Of a stretch of 64,000 bases of DNA, positions 32,422-40,614 are shown one piece after another. The translations under genes were made by a program, and so were the position numbers. Within the stretch, counting starts at the first letter, position 1. Every line of letters begins with the position of its first letter. The notes beneath the pieces are model-generated. The model made no database searches. It worked only from the letters and a program-made list of their open reading frames with translations, and was not told the DNA's origin. Origin of the DNA: Actinomycetes bacterium (GTDB taxonomy: Bacteria > Actinomycetota > Acidimicrobiia > Acidimicrobiales > RAAP-2); assembly GCA_021848365.1 (NCBI GenBank), contig JAJZUS010000002.1, forward strand, positions 310,001 through 374,000, written 5' to 3'.

Positions 32422-35045
32422 GGCCGCAGCTCCCAGGTGGCGATCGGACGCGCCGGACGGGCGGGGTTCGGCAGGGGGTGACTACGGCCGTCCCACCAGG
32501 TGGTCACCCACGTCTCGTACCAGGGAGAGAGCGGATTCTCGCTCTGCCCGCCGGGGTAGACCCCGGTGCTCGTCGCGGGCGTCGTGCCGGGGCGCGCGCG
32601 ACCGAGGGCGATGATCTCGCGCCAGCTGGGACCGGTCCCGGCGATCGGGAAGCCGTCGGCCGCGTCGGGGGTGAAGGCGTCGCCCCCCGAGCCGCGCGGC
32701 CCGTAGCCGAGGGCCGGCGCGTTGGTCAACGAGGCGAACTGGCGGCTCTGGAGGTGGTCCCACCGCCAGGCGACCGGCGGCCCCTCCTGACGCGTGAGGT
32801 GGGCCACGGCCTGAGTGAAGGCCTGGGCCATCACGGCGGCGGCCGAACGCGAGCGGCCGTCGGGCAGCGTGAGGGCCGTCCCCGGGGTGGGCCGCGTCGA
32901 CCAGGTCTCGAGGTCCATCACGAGGGCGGCGTCGGTCGCCGGGGAGATCGCCAGGTTGGCGTCGGTCGCGACCGGCACGTGCGTCGCGCTCCACCACGGA
33001 CCGAACACGTCACGCGCGTAGTCGCCGAGCCACGTCCAGTAGAGGGCGGCCGCTCCCGACGAGGAGCTCATCGTGCCGTTCCAGTGGGTGAGGAGGGCGA
33101 GGGCCGCGCGTCCGCTCGCGCTCGACGCCGCGCCACTCGCCCGGACCGCGGCGACGAGAGGGCCGGTGAGCGTGACGGCCAGTCGGTCGCCGAGGTCGGT
33201 CTCGATGGAGGCCATCGTCGCGGTCGTCGCCGCTGTGGTCGCGGCCAGTCGCGACGAGATGGTGAGGGCGCGGTAGCCGGGGTCGAAGAAGTCGTAGACC
33301 GTGCCGATGTAGTACGGGTAGGCGGCGGTGACCGGTCGCTGGTTCGCCGAGACGGCGTAGCCGACGGCGGGGTCCGCCACCTGGGGCACGGCGCGGGGCG
33401 GGATCGTCCCGACGACGTCGTCGGCCCCGGTGCCCGAGAGCGGCAGCCACGGGACGCCGTGGGCCGTCTCGGGGTAGACGCCCGGCGCGATGATGCCGAC
33501 GTGGCCGGCCGAGTCGGCGTAGGCGATGTTCTGGGTGGGGGCGGTCCAGTGCTGGAGGGCCGCGCGGACCTGGACCGCGTCCCTCGCGTGCCACAGCCCG
33601 ACGAGGGCGAGCAGGTCCTGGTTGGGGAGGTCGCCCGCCCACCACAGGGCGTAGGTGCCCCCGGGCAGGTGGACGAGCGGCCCGTGGACCGAGATCCGCA
33701 CCGGGTAGTTCACGCTCGCCCCGCCGGCGACGGCGATGTGGTAGCTCACGGTGCGCAGCGCGTGCCACCGCCCCCGCCAGCGGTAGTAGGAGGGGTTGGA
33801 GGCGCTCAGGGTCTCGCGGTAGAGCAGGGTCGCCTGGTTCTGGGTGTCGGTGAACCCCCACGCCACCCGGTCGTTGCGTCCGAGGAGGATCCCGGGCAGT
33901 CCGGGCGCCTCGACGCCCGCGAGGCGCAGGTCCGGGGTGTCGATCGCCACCTCGTACCAGACGCTCGGCAGGGTCTGGGGCAGGTGGGGGTCGTTCGCCA
34001 GGAGGGCCTGGCCGTTGGCGCTGCGCGACGGGGCGACGACCCAGTTGTTGGAGGCCCCGTAGTGGCGCACGGTCGTGGTGAGTCGCCCGATCCACCCCAT
34101 CAGCGAGGCGGCCTCGGCGCGCTGCGCGCCCGAGAGCGGACCGGAGCCGAGGGCGGACGAGCGGACGCTCGAGCGCCCCGGCGCGGGCGGGACGGCGACC
34201 CCGGGCGTCGGGGTGGTGCCGGGGATGACCGCGCGGATCGGGACGAGCGGGGCCGCGACGTAGGGGCCCGGGTCGTAGGGGGCCTGCGGCGTGGTCGGCG
34301 TCACCGGGAACCACGCGGCCGTGCGCGTCGGGCCGAGGCTGCGCTCGAGGAGGGCCATGTCGGCCGGCGAGGTCGTGTAGTCGAGCTCCTCGGTGAGGTC
34401 GCCCTGGACGACGAGCGTGTCGACCGGGGTCCAGGGGGCCGGTCGGTAGTCGAGCAGCGTCATCGCGGCGGGCAGCTGGTGGCCCGCCTCCATCTGGCTC
34501 ATCGCCAGATTGACGCCCTTCGAGTAGGCGACGAGCAGCTGGCGCTGCGGACTCGAGGGCCCGAGCGAGTCCCACTCCGCCTGCGCCGTGCGCGTCAGCC
34601 CGAGGCTCAGCTGGAGCTCGTCGGAGGCCAGGGCGCTCGGGCCGAGGACCGCCGACAGGGTTCCCTCGCCGAGTCGTCGCTCGAGGTCCATCTCGAGCAG
34701 TCGGTAGCGCGCCGTCACGTAGCCCTCGGCGTACATCGCGTCGGCGTCGGTGGCCGCGGTGATCGTGGGAACTCCCCCCGCGTCGAAGGAGACGGTGACG
34801 TCGTGGCTCACGCCCGCCGTGAGCGTCATCGAGTGAGCGACCGACGCGCCCGCCGTCATCTGCCACACTCCGGTGAGGGGATCGAAGGCGGCGCCGAGCG
34901 GCGGCACCGTCGGTACCGACCCCACGAGGGCGGCTCCGACGACGAGGCCGCTCGTGATCAGGGCGAGAGCGGCGTTGAGGTGGCGTCGCCACCCGCCGCG
35001 TCGCCCTCCGTCACTCCCCCGACCCACGGGGCCCGACGGTAGCAC
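32418..35045 (-). CDS. Penicillin acylase family (Ntn-hydrolase) exported protein
   Basis: This 875-residue precursor belongs to the Ntn-hydrolase penicillin/acyl-homoserine-lactone acylase family, which hydrolyses amide-linked acyl groups. An N-terminal signal or anchor helix (about 24-44) directs export. The alpha-chain region spans about 50-310. Self-cleavage before Ser332 in GASNNWVVAPS would free the catalytic N-terminal serine; LLANDPHLP follows as usual. The beta chain ends with the W-R-W-D-H and GPSWRE segments. The substrate is unknown; a beta-lactam, lactone signal or peptide amide is possible. The start is GTG at 35045, with a GTG at 35027 as an alternative. Confidence 0.85.
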   Translation of the reverse strand: MLPSGPVGRGSDGGRRGGWRRHLNAALALITSGLVVGAALVGSVPTVPPLGAAFDPLTGVWQMTAGASVAHSMTLTAGVSHDVTVSFDAGGVPTITAATDADAMYAEGYVTARYRLLEMDLERRLGEGTLSAVLGPSALASDELQLSLGLTRTAQAEWDSLGPSSPQRQLLVAYSKGVNLAMSQMEAGHQLPAAMTLLDYRPAPWTPVDTLVVQGDLTEELDYTTSPADMALLERSLGPTRTAAWFPVTPTTPQAPYDPGPYVAAPLVPIRAVIPGTTPTPGVAVPPAPGRSSVRSSALGSGPLSGAQRAEAASLMGWIGRLTTTVRHYGASNNWVVAPSRSANGQALLANDPHLPQTLPSVWYEVAIDTPDLRLAGVEAPGLPGILLGRNDRVAWGFTDTQNQATLLYRETLSASNPSYYRWRGRWHALRTVSYHIAVAGGASVNYPVRISVHGPLVHLPGGTYALWWAGDLPNQDLLALVGLWHARDAVQVRAALQHWTAPTQNIAYADSAGHVGIIAPGVYPETAHGVPWLPLSGTGADDVVGTIPPRAVPQVADPAVGYAVSANQRPVTAAYPYYIGTVYDFFDPGYRALTISSRLAATTAATTATMASIETDLGDRLAVTLTGPLVAAVRASGAASSASGRAALALLTHWNGTMSSSSGAAALYWTWLGDYARDVFGPWWSATHVPVATDANLAISPATDAALVMDLETWSTRPTPGTALTLPDGRSRSAAAVMAQAFTQAVAHLTRQEGPPVAWRWDHLQSRQFASLTNAPALGYGPRGSGGDAFTPDAADGFPIAGTGPSWREIIALGRARPGTTPATSTGVYPGGQSENPLSPWYETWVTTWWDGRSHPLPNPARPARPIATWELRP

Positions 35046-35074
35046 CCGGCCCGGTCACGGCCGCGACGCTCGGA

Positions 35075-36211
35075 TCAGTGGAGGTAGGCCGGACTCCCCG
35101 TCCAGACGAGGTGCGAGCCCGCCGTGGTGCGCGCGACGCGGACCCCGAGGCGCACCTGTCGGGCGATCCCGAGGGCCAGGGTGCCGGAGCGGACGATCGC
35201 GTTGGGCCCGACGACGCCGAGCACCACGACGTACGCGCGGTACGAGAGGGCCCCGACCACGAAGTTGACGGCCATGACGTCGCACCCGCCGGCGACGTTC
35301 GTGTAGCCCGACTTCACGCCGACGACGCCCCCCTGTCCGACGTAGGGGGTGTAGGAGGAGACGATCCCCGCGACCGGCAGGCGTACCCAGGGCAGCGTGA
35401 CGATCGGCGCGACGACCGGCTCCTGCGACATCAAGACGTCGGCGAGGTGGACCTGGTCGAGCGCGGTCGACCGGTCGCCCGGGCCGATGCCCGTGACGTC
35501 CACGTAGTGGGTCGAGCGAAGTCCGAGGACCGCGGCGTCGCGGTTCATGACGGCGACGAACCGCGCGTCGCTGAGCCCCGTCATCTCGACGAGGATCTCC
35601 GCGAAGTCCCCGGCCGAGTGGACGAGCAGCCCGCGCAGCAGGGTCGACTCGCAGATCCGCTCGCCCACCGCGACGGCGGCGTTCGACTGGTCGGTGGCGA
35701 GGTCGTTGTGGAAGATGGCGAGGTCGTGCGGGGTGACGACGTGACAGGGACCGGTCGCCCCGCGAGCGAGGGGCAGGCGGTGCAGGACGACCCAGGTGGT
35801 CATCATCTTCGTGATGCTGGCGATCGGCACGCGCGGCTGCGGGGACGAGGAGGCGACGAGCGCGAGGTCGGGGACGTAGATCGCGGCACTCACCCCGGTC
35901 GGCCACGAGATGGTGAGCGGCGGGATCGTCGTGGTCGTCGTCGGGGGCAGGGTGCTCGTCGTCGTGGAGGACGGCGTCGTGGTCGTCGTCGTCTCACCCG
36001 GGGTGGTCGTCGTGGTCGTGCCCGGGATCGTCGTGGTCGTCGTGCCGACGATCGTCGTCGTCGGACTGGTCGTGGTCGTCGGCGACGTCGTCGTCGGACC
36101 CGAGGCCCCGCCCGCCGTCGCCCGCCCCTCGAGGACGGCGCCGGTGAGGGGGACGAGGGTGAGGGCCACGGCGACCGCCACTCCCACCCCGACGTGACGC
36201 GTACCCCTCAT
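35075..36211 (-). CDS. D-alanyl-D-alanine carboxypeptidase-like protein (S11 family)
   Basis: This 378-residue exported protein resembles low-molecular-weight PBPs that trim the peptidoglycan stem peptide. A signal peptide (about 1-33) is followed by a Thr/Pro-rich wall-spanning linker (about 39-98). The S-x-x-K motif is SITK (132-135) and the K-T-G triad is KSG (300-302). The S-x-N motif, however, reads SAG (199-201), so the catalytic Asn is replaced by Gly, and activity may be altered. It is divergent from an L,D-transpeptidase with a very similar linker. Minus-strand TACTGT lies 9 nt before the ATG. Confidence 0.83.
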   Translation of the reverse strand: MRGTRHVGVGVAVAVALTLVPLTGAVLEGRATAGGASGPTTTSPTTTTSPTTTIVGTTTTTIPGTTTTTTPGETTTTTTPSSTTTSTLPPTTTTTIPPLTISWPTGVSAAIYVPDLALVASSSPQPRVPIASITKMMTTWVVLHRLPLARGATGPCHVVTPHDLAIFHNDLATDQSNAAVAVGERICESTLLRGLLVHSAGDFAEILVEMTGLSDARFVAVMNRDAAVLGLRSTHYVDVTGIGPGDRSTALDQVHLADVLMSQEPVVAPIVTLPWVRLPVAGIVSSYTPYVGQGGVVGVKSGYTNVAGGCDVMAVNFVVGALSYRAYVVVLGVVGPNAIVRSGTLALGIARQVRLGVRVARTTAGSHLVWTGSPAYLH

Positions 36212-36296
36212 TGCCGACGAACAGTACCCGCTCCCCGAGCCCTCACCCGACCGCAGGAATCGTCGGGGTGGTGTTCCGTCGTTAGCCACCTCTCGA

Positions 36297-36308
36297 TAGG
36301 GTTTACCT
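36297..36308 (+). promoter_or_regulatory. Probable leaderless promoter of the L,D-transpeptidase
   Basis: TAGGGT (36297-36302) lies 6 nt before the GTG at 36309; no ribosome-binding site is present. A TTCCGT at 36274-36279, 17 nt upstream, is a possible -35 element. Confidence 0.4.
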
Positions 36309-37271
36309 GTGCGAACGACCCGTGGACGAGGACTTCTAGCCGCGGTCGCCGTGGTCGCCGCCCTGCCGACCCTCGCCGCCTCCCCGGCCCTCGCGCAGGG
36401 GAAGCGAACGACGACGGCGATCAACCCCAACCGCGTGGTCTACAGCGTGGCTCTCGCGGACCAGATCTTCGCCTACCTGCGCTACCTGCCCGTCGCCTTC
36501 GTCGCGGCCCGGCCCCCCGTGCGACCCGTACCCACCACCACGACGACCTCGACGAGCACCACCACGACGACGGTCCCGTCGAGCACGTCCACCACACCCG
36601 CGACGTCCACGACGACGTCCACCTCCACCTCGACCTCGACGACCACGACGAGGCCACCCGCGCCACGTCGCGCGCCCGCGGTCAGCTACGTGACGCCCCA
36701 GAAGGGCCACTACGCGTGGCGCTTCGCCAACCTGCCCGCGTCGCTCAAGAGCCAGTGGCAGGTGGGGGGCATCACCCCGATCTTCCGCGGGGCCGTCATG
36801 CGCTTCCAGGCCCAGCACAACCTGCCGGTGACGGGCGGCATGGACACCCCGACGTGGGTCGCCCTCGTCACCGCGGGGATCAAGCACCAGTTCTCGAACG
36901 AGACCTACAACTGGGTCCTGGTGAGCCAGACCCAGCCCGAGCGCCTCTGGCTGTACCGCAACGGCGTGATGTCGATGACGACGCTCGTGAACACGGGCAT
37001 CACCGCCTCGCCCACCGAGAACGGCACCTTCGTCGTCTACCTTCGCTACAAGGTCACGACGATGTCGGGCATCCTGCCCAACGGCAAGCCCTACCACGAC
37101 ACCGGGATCCCCTGGACCTCCTACTTCAACGGCGGCGACGCCCTCCACGGCTTCATCCGCTCCACCTACGGCTGGCCCCAGAGCCTCGGCTGCGTGGAGA
37201 TGCCCTTCGTCGAGGCCGGGGCCCTCTGGCCCTACACCCCCCTCGGGACCCTGGTGACCGTCGAGCCGTGA
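36309..37271 (+). CDS. L,D-transpeptidase with peptidoglycan-binding domain
   Basis: This 320-residue exported enzyme probably makes 3-3 cross-links in peptidoglycan or attaches proteins to it. It has a signal peptide (1-30), a Thr/Ser-rich linker (about 75-118), a peptidoglycan-binding domain (about 128-190, with FQAQHNLPVTGGMDTPTW) and a YkuD catalytic domain (about 200-318). The catalytic His280 and Cys295 lie in HGFIRSTYGWPQSLGCVEMP. It converges on the MFS gene with a 4-bp gap. Confidence 0.9.
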   Translation: MRTTRGRGLLAAVAVVAALPTLAASPALAQGKRTTTAINPNRVVYSVALADQIFAYLRYLPVAFVAARPPVRPVPTTTTTSTSTTTTTVPSSTSTTPATSTTTSTSTSTSTTTTRPPAPRRAPAVSYVTPQKGHYAWRFANLPASLKSQWQVGGITPIFRGAVMRFQAQHNLPVTGGMDTPTWVALVTAGIKHQFSNETYNWVLVSQTQPERLWLYRNGVMSMTTLVNTGITASPTENGTFVVYLRYKVTTMSGILPNGKPYHDTGIPWTSYFNGGDALHGFIRSTYGWPQSLGCVEMPFVEAGALWPYTPLGTLVTVEP

Positions 37272-37275
37272 CGGC

Positions 37276-38928
37276 CTAGCGGCCGTCGGGCTCGCGCAGC
37301 GCCGAGGCGAGCGCGGCGAGCGCCGTGAGGCCGATCGCCACCCACAGGACCGGGCTCAGTCCGTCCCCGAAGGGGGCGACCAGCATCCGTGCGAAGAAGG
37401 CCGGGCTCGTGACGACGTCCGAGACGCCGGCGCGCGCCGCGCCGAGGAGGTGGGCGACGGGGTTCACCCCGAGCAGCGTGGCGAAGAGCGACGCGACCGG
37501 CGGCAGCGCGGCCACGTGGGCCGCGGCGGCCGGGGCCACGCCGTGGCGGGTGAGTCCCGAGACGAGCGCCCGCGGCAGGTGGCGCGCCAGCCCGGCGATC
37601 ATGATCGAGAAGAAGACGCCGATGGAGAGCGCGGTGCCGGAGTTGAGGAAGGTCGCGCGCATCCCGGAGGCCTCCCCGCGCTGGTTCGCCGGCACGGCCC
37701 CCATGATCGACGAGGTGTTCGGCGCGGCGAACATCCCCCCGCCGATGCCGTTCGCCACGATGAGCAGGGCGAAGGGCGTGTAGGAGAAGTCGACCGGCAG
37801 CAGGAGCAGTCCCACCAGGCTCGCCCCGAAGACGGCGAGCCCCGAGGTCGCGAGACGCCGCGAGCCGAAGCGGTCCGAGAGGTAGCCCGAGACGGGGCCG
37901 GCGAGGAGCATCCCCAGCGTCATCGGCAGGAGGAAGACGCCCGACCAGAGGGGCGTCTGGCTGAAGTGGTACCCGTGCAGGGGCAGCCAGATCCCCTGGA
38001 GCCAGATGACGAGGATGAACTGGAGTCCTCCGCGCACCAGCGAGACCGCGAGGCCCGCGGCGTTGCCCGCGCTGAAGGAGCGGATGGCGAAGAGGCGCAG
38101 GTCGAACATCGGGTCGGGCGTGCGTCGCTCGACGACGACGAAAGCGACGAGGGCGACGAGCCCCCCCACCAGCTCGACGATGACGGCCGGGTTGGTCCAG
38201 CCCATCGCGTGACCGTGGTAGGGCTGGACGCCCTCGGTCACCCCGAGCAGCAGGGCTCCGAGCCCGAGTGCGAAGAGGAGGTTGCCCGCGACGTCGATCC
38301 GACCGGGCTTGCGGTCCCCCGTCTCGCGCAGCTTGCGGTAGGCCCAGACCGTCCCGAAGAGACCGATCGGGACGTTGATCCAGAAGACGGCCCGCCAGTC
38401 GAGGCTCGCGAGCAGGCCCCCGGCGACGAGTCCGACGAACTGCCCGGCGAGCGCGGCCACCTGGTTGATCCCGAGGGCGAAGCCCCGTCGCGAGGCCGGG
38501 AAGGCGTCGGTGAGGATGGCCGCCGAGTTGGCCATCAGCATCGAGCCGCCGACAGCCTGCAGGACGCGCCAGCCGATCAGCCAGGTCGCGCCACCGCCAC
38601 GGGTGAAGGGGTCGAACGAGAGCAGGATGGAGGCCAGGGTGAAGACGACGAAGCCCGCGTTGTAGATCTTCACCCGTCCGTACATGTCGCCGAGGCGCCC
38701 CACGCTCACCACGAGCACGGCCTGGACGAGCCGGTAGCCCATGATCATCCACAGCAGGTACCCGATCGAGCCCGGGGCCAGGGGGTCGAGGTGGATCCCC
38801 CGGAAGATCGGCGGCAGGGCGATGAGGACGATCGAGCCGTCGAGGGCCGACATGAAGACGGCGGCCGTCGTGTTGGCGAGCGCCACCCAGCGGTAACGGT
38901 CGTCGACGAGTTCCGCCGCGTCGCTCAC
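37276..38928 (-). CDS. MFS drug-efflux-type transporter (DHA2, 14 TM)
   Basis: This 550-residue transporter has 14 predicted helices, as in EmrB/QacA pumps. TM1 carries AVFMSALDGSIVLIALPPI (motif D1-like acidic residue), loop 2-3 has GRLGDMYGRVKIY (motif A), and TM5 has the antiporter motif C-like GINQVAALAGQFVGLVAGG. The C-terminal region has a long external loop (about 440-500). The GTG start overlaps the marR stop by 4 bases, so the pump is almost certainly controlled by that regulator. The substrate is unknown. Confidence 0.88.
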   Translation of the reverse strand: MSDAAELVDDRYRWVALANTTAAVFMSALDGSIVLIALPPIFRGIHLDPLAPGSIGYLLWMIMGYRLVQAVLVVSVGRLGDMYGRVKIYNAGFVVFTLASILLSFDPFTRGGGATWLIGWRVLQAVGGSMLMANSAAILTDAFPASRRGFALGINQVAALAGQFVGLVAGGLLASLDWRAVFWINVPIGLFGTVWAYRKLRETGDRKPGRIDVAGNLLFALGLGALLLGVTEGVQPYHGHAMGWTNPAVIVELVGGLVALVAFVVVERRTPDPMFDLRLFAIRSFSAGNAAGLAVSLVRGGLQFILVIWLQGIWLPLHGYHFSQTPLWSGVFLLPMTLGMLLAGPVSGYLSDRFGSRRLATSGLAVFGASLVGLLLLPVDFSYTPFALLIVANGIGGGMFAAPNTSSIMGAVPANQRGEASGMRATFLNSGTALSIGVFFSIMIAGLARHLPRALVSGLTRHGVAPAAAAHVAALPPVASLFATLLGVNPVAHLLGAARAGVSDVVTSPAFFARMLVAPFGDGLSPVLWVAIGLTALAALASALREPDGR

Positions 38929-39359
38929 AGCCGCTCCGCGAGGCGCTCGATCAGGGGCACCGCGGCGAGCAGCTGGCGCCGCTCCGCCGCGCTGAACCCC
39001 TCGGCGAGGGCGGCCGCGAGTTGGGCCGCGCGACGGGTGCGCCGACGTCGCAGGGCCGCCAGCCCGGCCGGCGTGAGCGCGACGACCCGCCGACGCCCGT
39101 CCTCGGGATCGGGGCGCCGGCGCACCAGCCCGCGCGCCGCGAGGGCCGCGATCGTCACGCCGACCGACTGGGCGCTGATCCCCTCGAGGCGAGCGAGGGT
39201 CGCCGCGTCCCGGGGTCCGAGGTGATCGAGGCGCGCGAGCAGCGACGCCTCGGACAGCGAGACGTCGCCGTCCTGGGGCACGTCGCGCAGCCGGTGGGTC
39301 AGCAGGCGCACGCTGGCCTGGACCGCGCGGGCGACCTCGTCGGGCGACGTTCCCTCCAC
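38925..39359 (-). CDS. MarR family transcriptional regulator
   Basis: This 144-residue winged-helix dimer regulates the MFS pump with which it overlaps. The wing and recognition region is LARLEGISAQSVGVTIAAL and LVRRRPDPEDGRRRVVALT, typical of MarR; the ends are helical dimerisation segments. The GTG at 39359 has minus-strand TAAGTT 7 nt upstream without a ribosome-binding site. Autoregulation is likely but a palindromic operator was not evident; TAAGT repeats occur at about 39367-39388. Confidence 0.88.
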   Translation of the reverse strand: MEGTSPDEVARAVQASVRLLTHRLRDVPQDGDVSLSEASLLARLDHLGPRDAATLARLEGISAQSVGVTIAALAARGLVRRRPDPEDGRRRVVALTPAGLAALRRRRTRRAAQLAAALAEGFSAAERRQLLAAVPLIERLAERL

Positions 39360-39372
39360 GACGCCTAACTTA
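39360..39372 (-). promoter_or_regulatory. Probable leaderless promoter of marR-MFS
   Basis: Minus-strand TAAGTT (39372-39367) precedes the marR GTG by 7 nt in an unusually AT-rich patch (39366-39391) that also repeats TAAGT, a possible regulator site. Confidence 0.4.
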
Positions 39373-39407
39373 TCAGTCTGGACTTACTATCTCCGTCGAC
39401 CCCGCCG

Positions 39408-40574
39408 CTACGCCGAGCCCTCCACGACGGGCGAGCCGCCCGGGTGGGTCGCGGTCCAGATCTCGGCCACCCCGACGTGGATCGCCGCCGCGAGCGGCAC
39501 GGCGAGCAGGACCCCGACGAAGCCGCCGAAGAGGCCCCCGACCCAGGCCCCCATCTCGGCGCCCACGAGGATCGAGAGGAAGATCAGGAGCGGATTCACG
39601 TTCACCGTCTTCGCCATGACGATGGGGTTCAGCACGTGGTTCTGGATGAGGGTGTAGGCGAGGAAGACGATCAGGGTGACGAGGCCGGACGAGGGCGAGT
39701 GGATGACGGCCATCAGCACCACCGGCACCCCCGCGAGCGCCCCGCCGATCTGGGGCAGGAAGTCGACGAGCAGGACCCAGAGGGAGAAGAGCAGCGGGTA
39801 GGGGACGCCCAGGGCGGCCAGGGTGACGAAGACGATGACCGCCCCGATGAAGGAGGTGAGGAGCCCCCCCATCATGTAGCCGAACGAGGCCCGCGCGACC
39901 GCGCGACCGAAGCGCTCCACCGCCGGGCGATGGCGGGCGGCGATGAGCGCCATGAAGCCCTGGTGGAGCTTCGGAGCCTCGACGAGCACGAGGACCACGT
40001 AGAAGAACATCGTGACCAGCGTGAAGGTCGTCGAGACGGCTCCCTTGCCCAGGGCGAGCGCCGGCTTCGAGAGGCCCTGGGCGAGGTTGGTGAGCTTCGC
40101 CGCGTTGTGGGAGAGCCACGTCTGGACGTGGTAGCGCTGGATGAGGTGTCCGACCCAGCCGTGGCCGGTCTGGGCCTGGTGGATGTAGCCGGGCAGGGAG
40201 TTCGCGAGGTTGGTGAGCCCGTTCACCAGCGGGTAGCCGAAGGCGACGGCGAGGCCCGCGAAGACGATCGCCGCGACAACCATCACCACGCTCACCGCGT
40301 AGCCCCGTCGACGCAGCCCGTGACGCTGCAGCCACCGAACGGGCGGGTTGAGCAGCACCGCGACGAAACTGCCCACGACGAGCGTGAGGAGCATGCCCTT
40401 CAGCCGGAAGAGGGCCTGGCCGAGCCCGTAGACGCCGACGATGATGCCGACCGTCGCGAGGATCGAGGCGAGCGGCACCCGGGCGGTGCGGGCCGAGGCG
40501 AAGAGGCGCTCGCGCCGCGTCGCGGCGTCGGCCGACTCGGCGTCCGTCGTCGGATCCTCGCCCTCGGCGCTCAC
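39408..40574 (-). CDS. AI-2E family transporter (PerM/YhhT type)
   Basis: This 388-residue membrane protein has about eight helices with the family segments FVAVLLNPPVRWLQRHGLRR near 70-90, LPQIGGALAGVPVVLMA, and QNHVLNPIVMAKTVNVNPL. Members have been linked to autoinducer-2 export or Na+/H+ antiport; function in actinobacteria is not established. Of two close GTG codons I chose 40574, because minus-strand TACGGT (40587-40582) lies 7 nt upstream; 40583 falls inside that element. It lies 40 bp downstream of the QmoC-like gene. Confidence 0.85.
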   Translation of the reverse strand: MSAEGEDPTTDAESADAATRRERLFASARTARVPLASILATVGIIVGVYGLGQALFRLKGMLLTLVVGSFVAVLLNPPVRWLQRHGLRRRGYAVSVVMVVAAIVFAGLAVAFGYPLVNGLTNLANSLPGYIHQAQTGHGWVGHLIQRYHVQTWLSHNAAKLTNLAQGLSKPALALGKGAVSTTFTLVTMFFYVVLVLVEAPKLHQGFMALIAARHRPAVERFGRAVARASFGYMMGGLLTSFIGAVIVFVTLAALGVPYPLLFSLWVLLVDFLPQIGGALAGVPVVLMAVIHSPSSGLVTLIVFLAYTLIQNHVLNPIVMAKTVNVNPLLIFLSILVGAEMGAWVGGLFGGFVGVLLAVPLAAAIHVGVAEIWTATHPGGSPVVEGSA

Positions 40575-40587
40575 GCGGCCCACCGTA
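40575..40587 (-). promoter_or_regulatory. Probable leaderless promoter of the AI-2E family gene
   Basis: Minus-strand TACGGT (40587-40582) followed by 7 nt and GTG 40574 fits the TANNNT pattern of other leaderless starts here, and it decides the start codon. Confidence 0.35.
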
Positions 40588-40614
40588 TCCGACGGGCGCG
40601 CGCGAGCGCGGCTC

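Noticed and set aside
35900-36110. Simple-sequence repeat (GTC/GTG-rich)
   Set aside because: It is the coding sequence of the Thr/Pro-rich linker of the carboxypeptidase-like protein, not an independent repeat element.
36520-36660. Second simple-sequence repeat (ACC/ACG-rich)
   Set aside because: It encodes the Thr/Ser linker of the L,D-transpeptidase.
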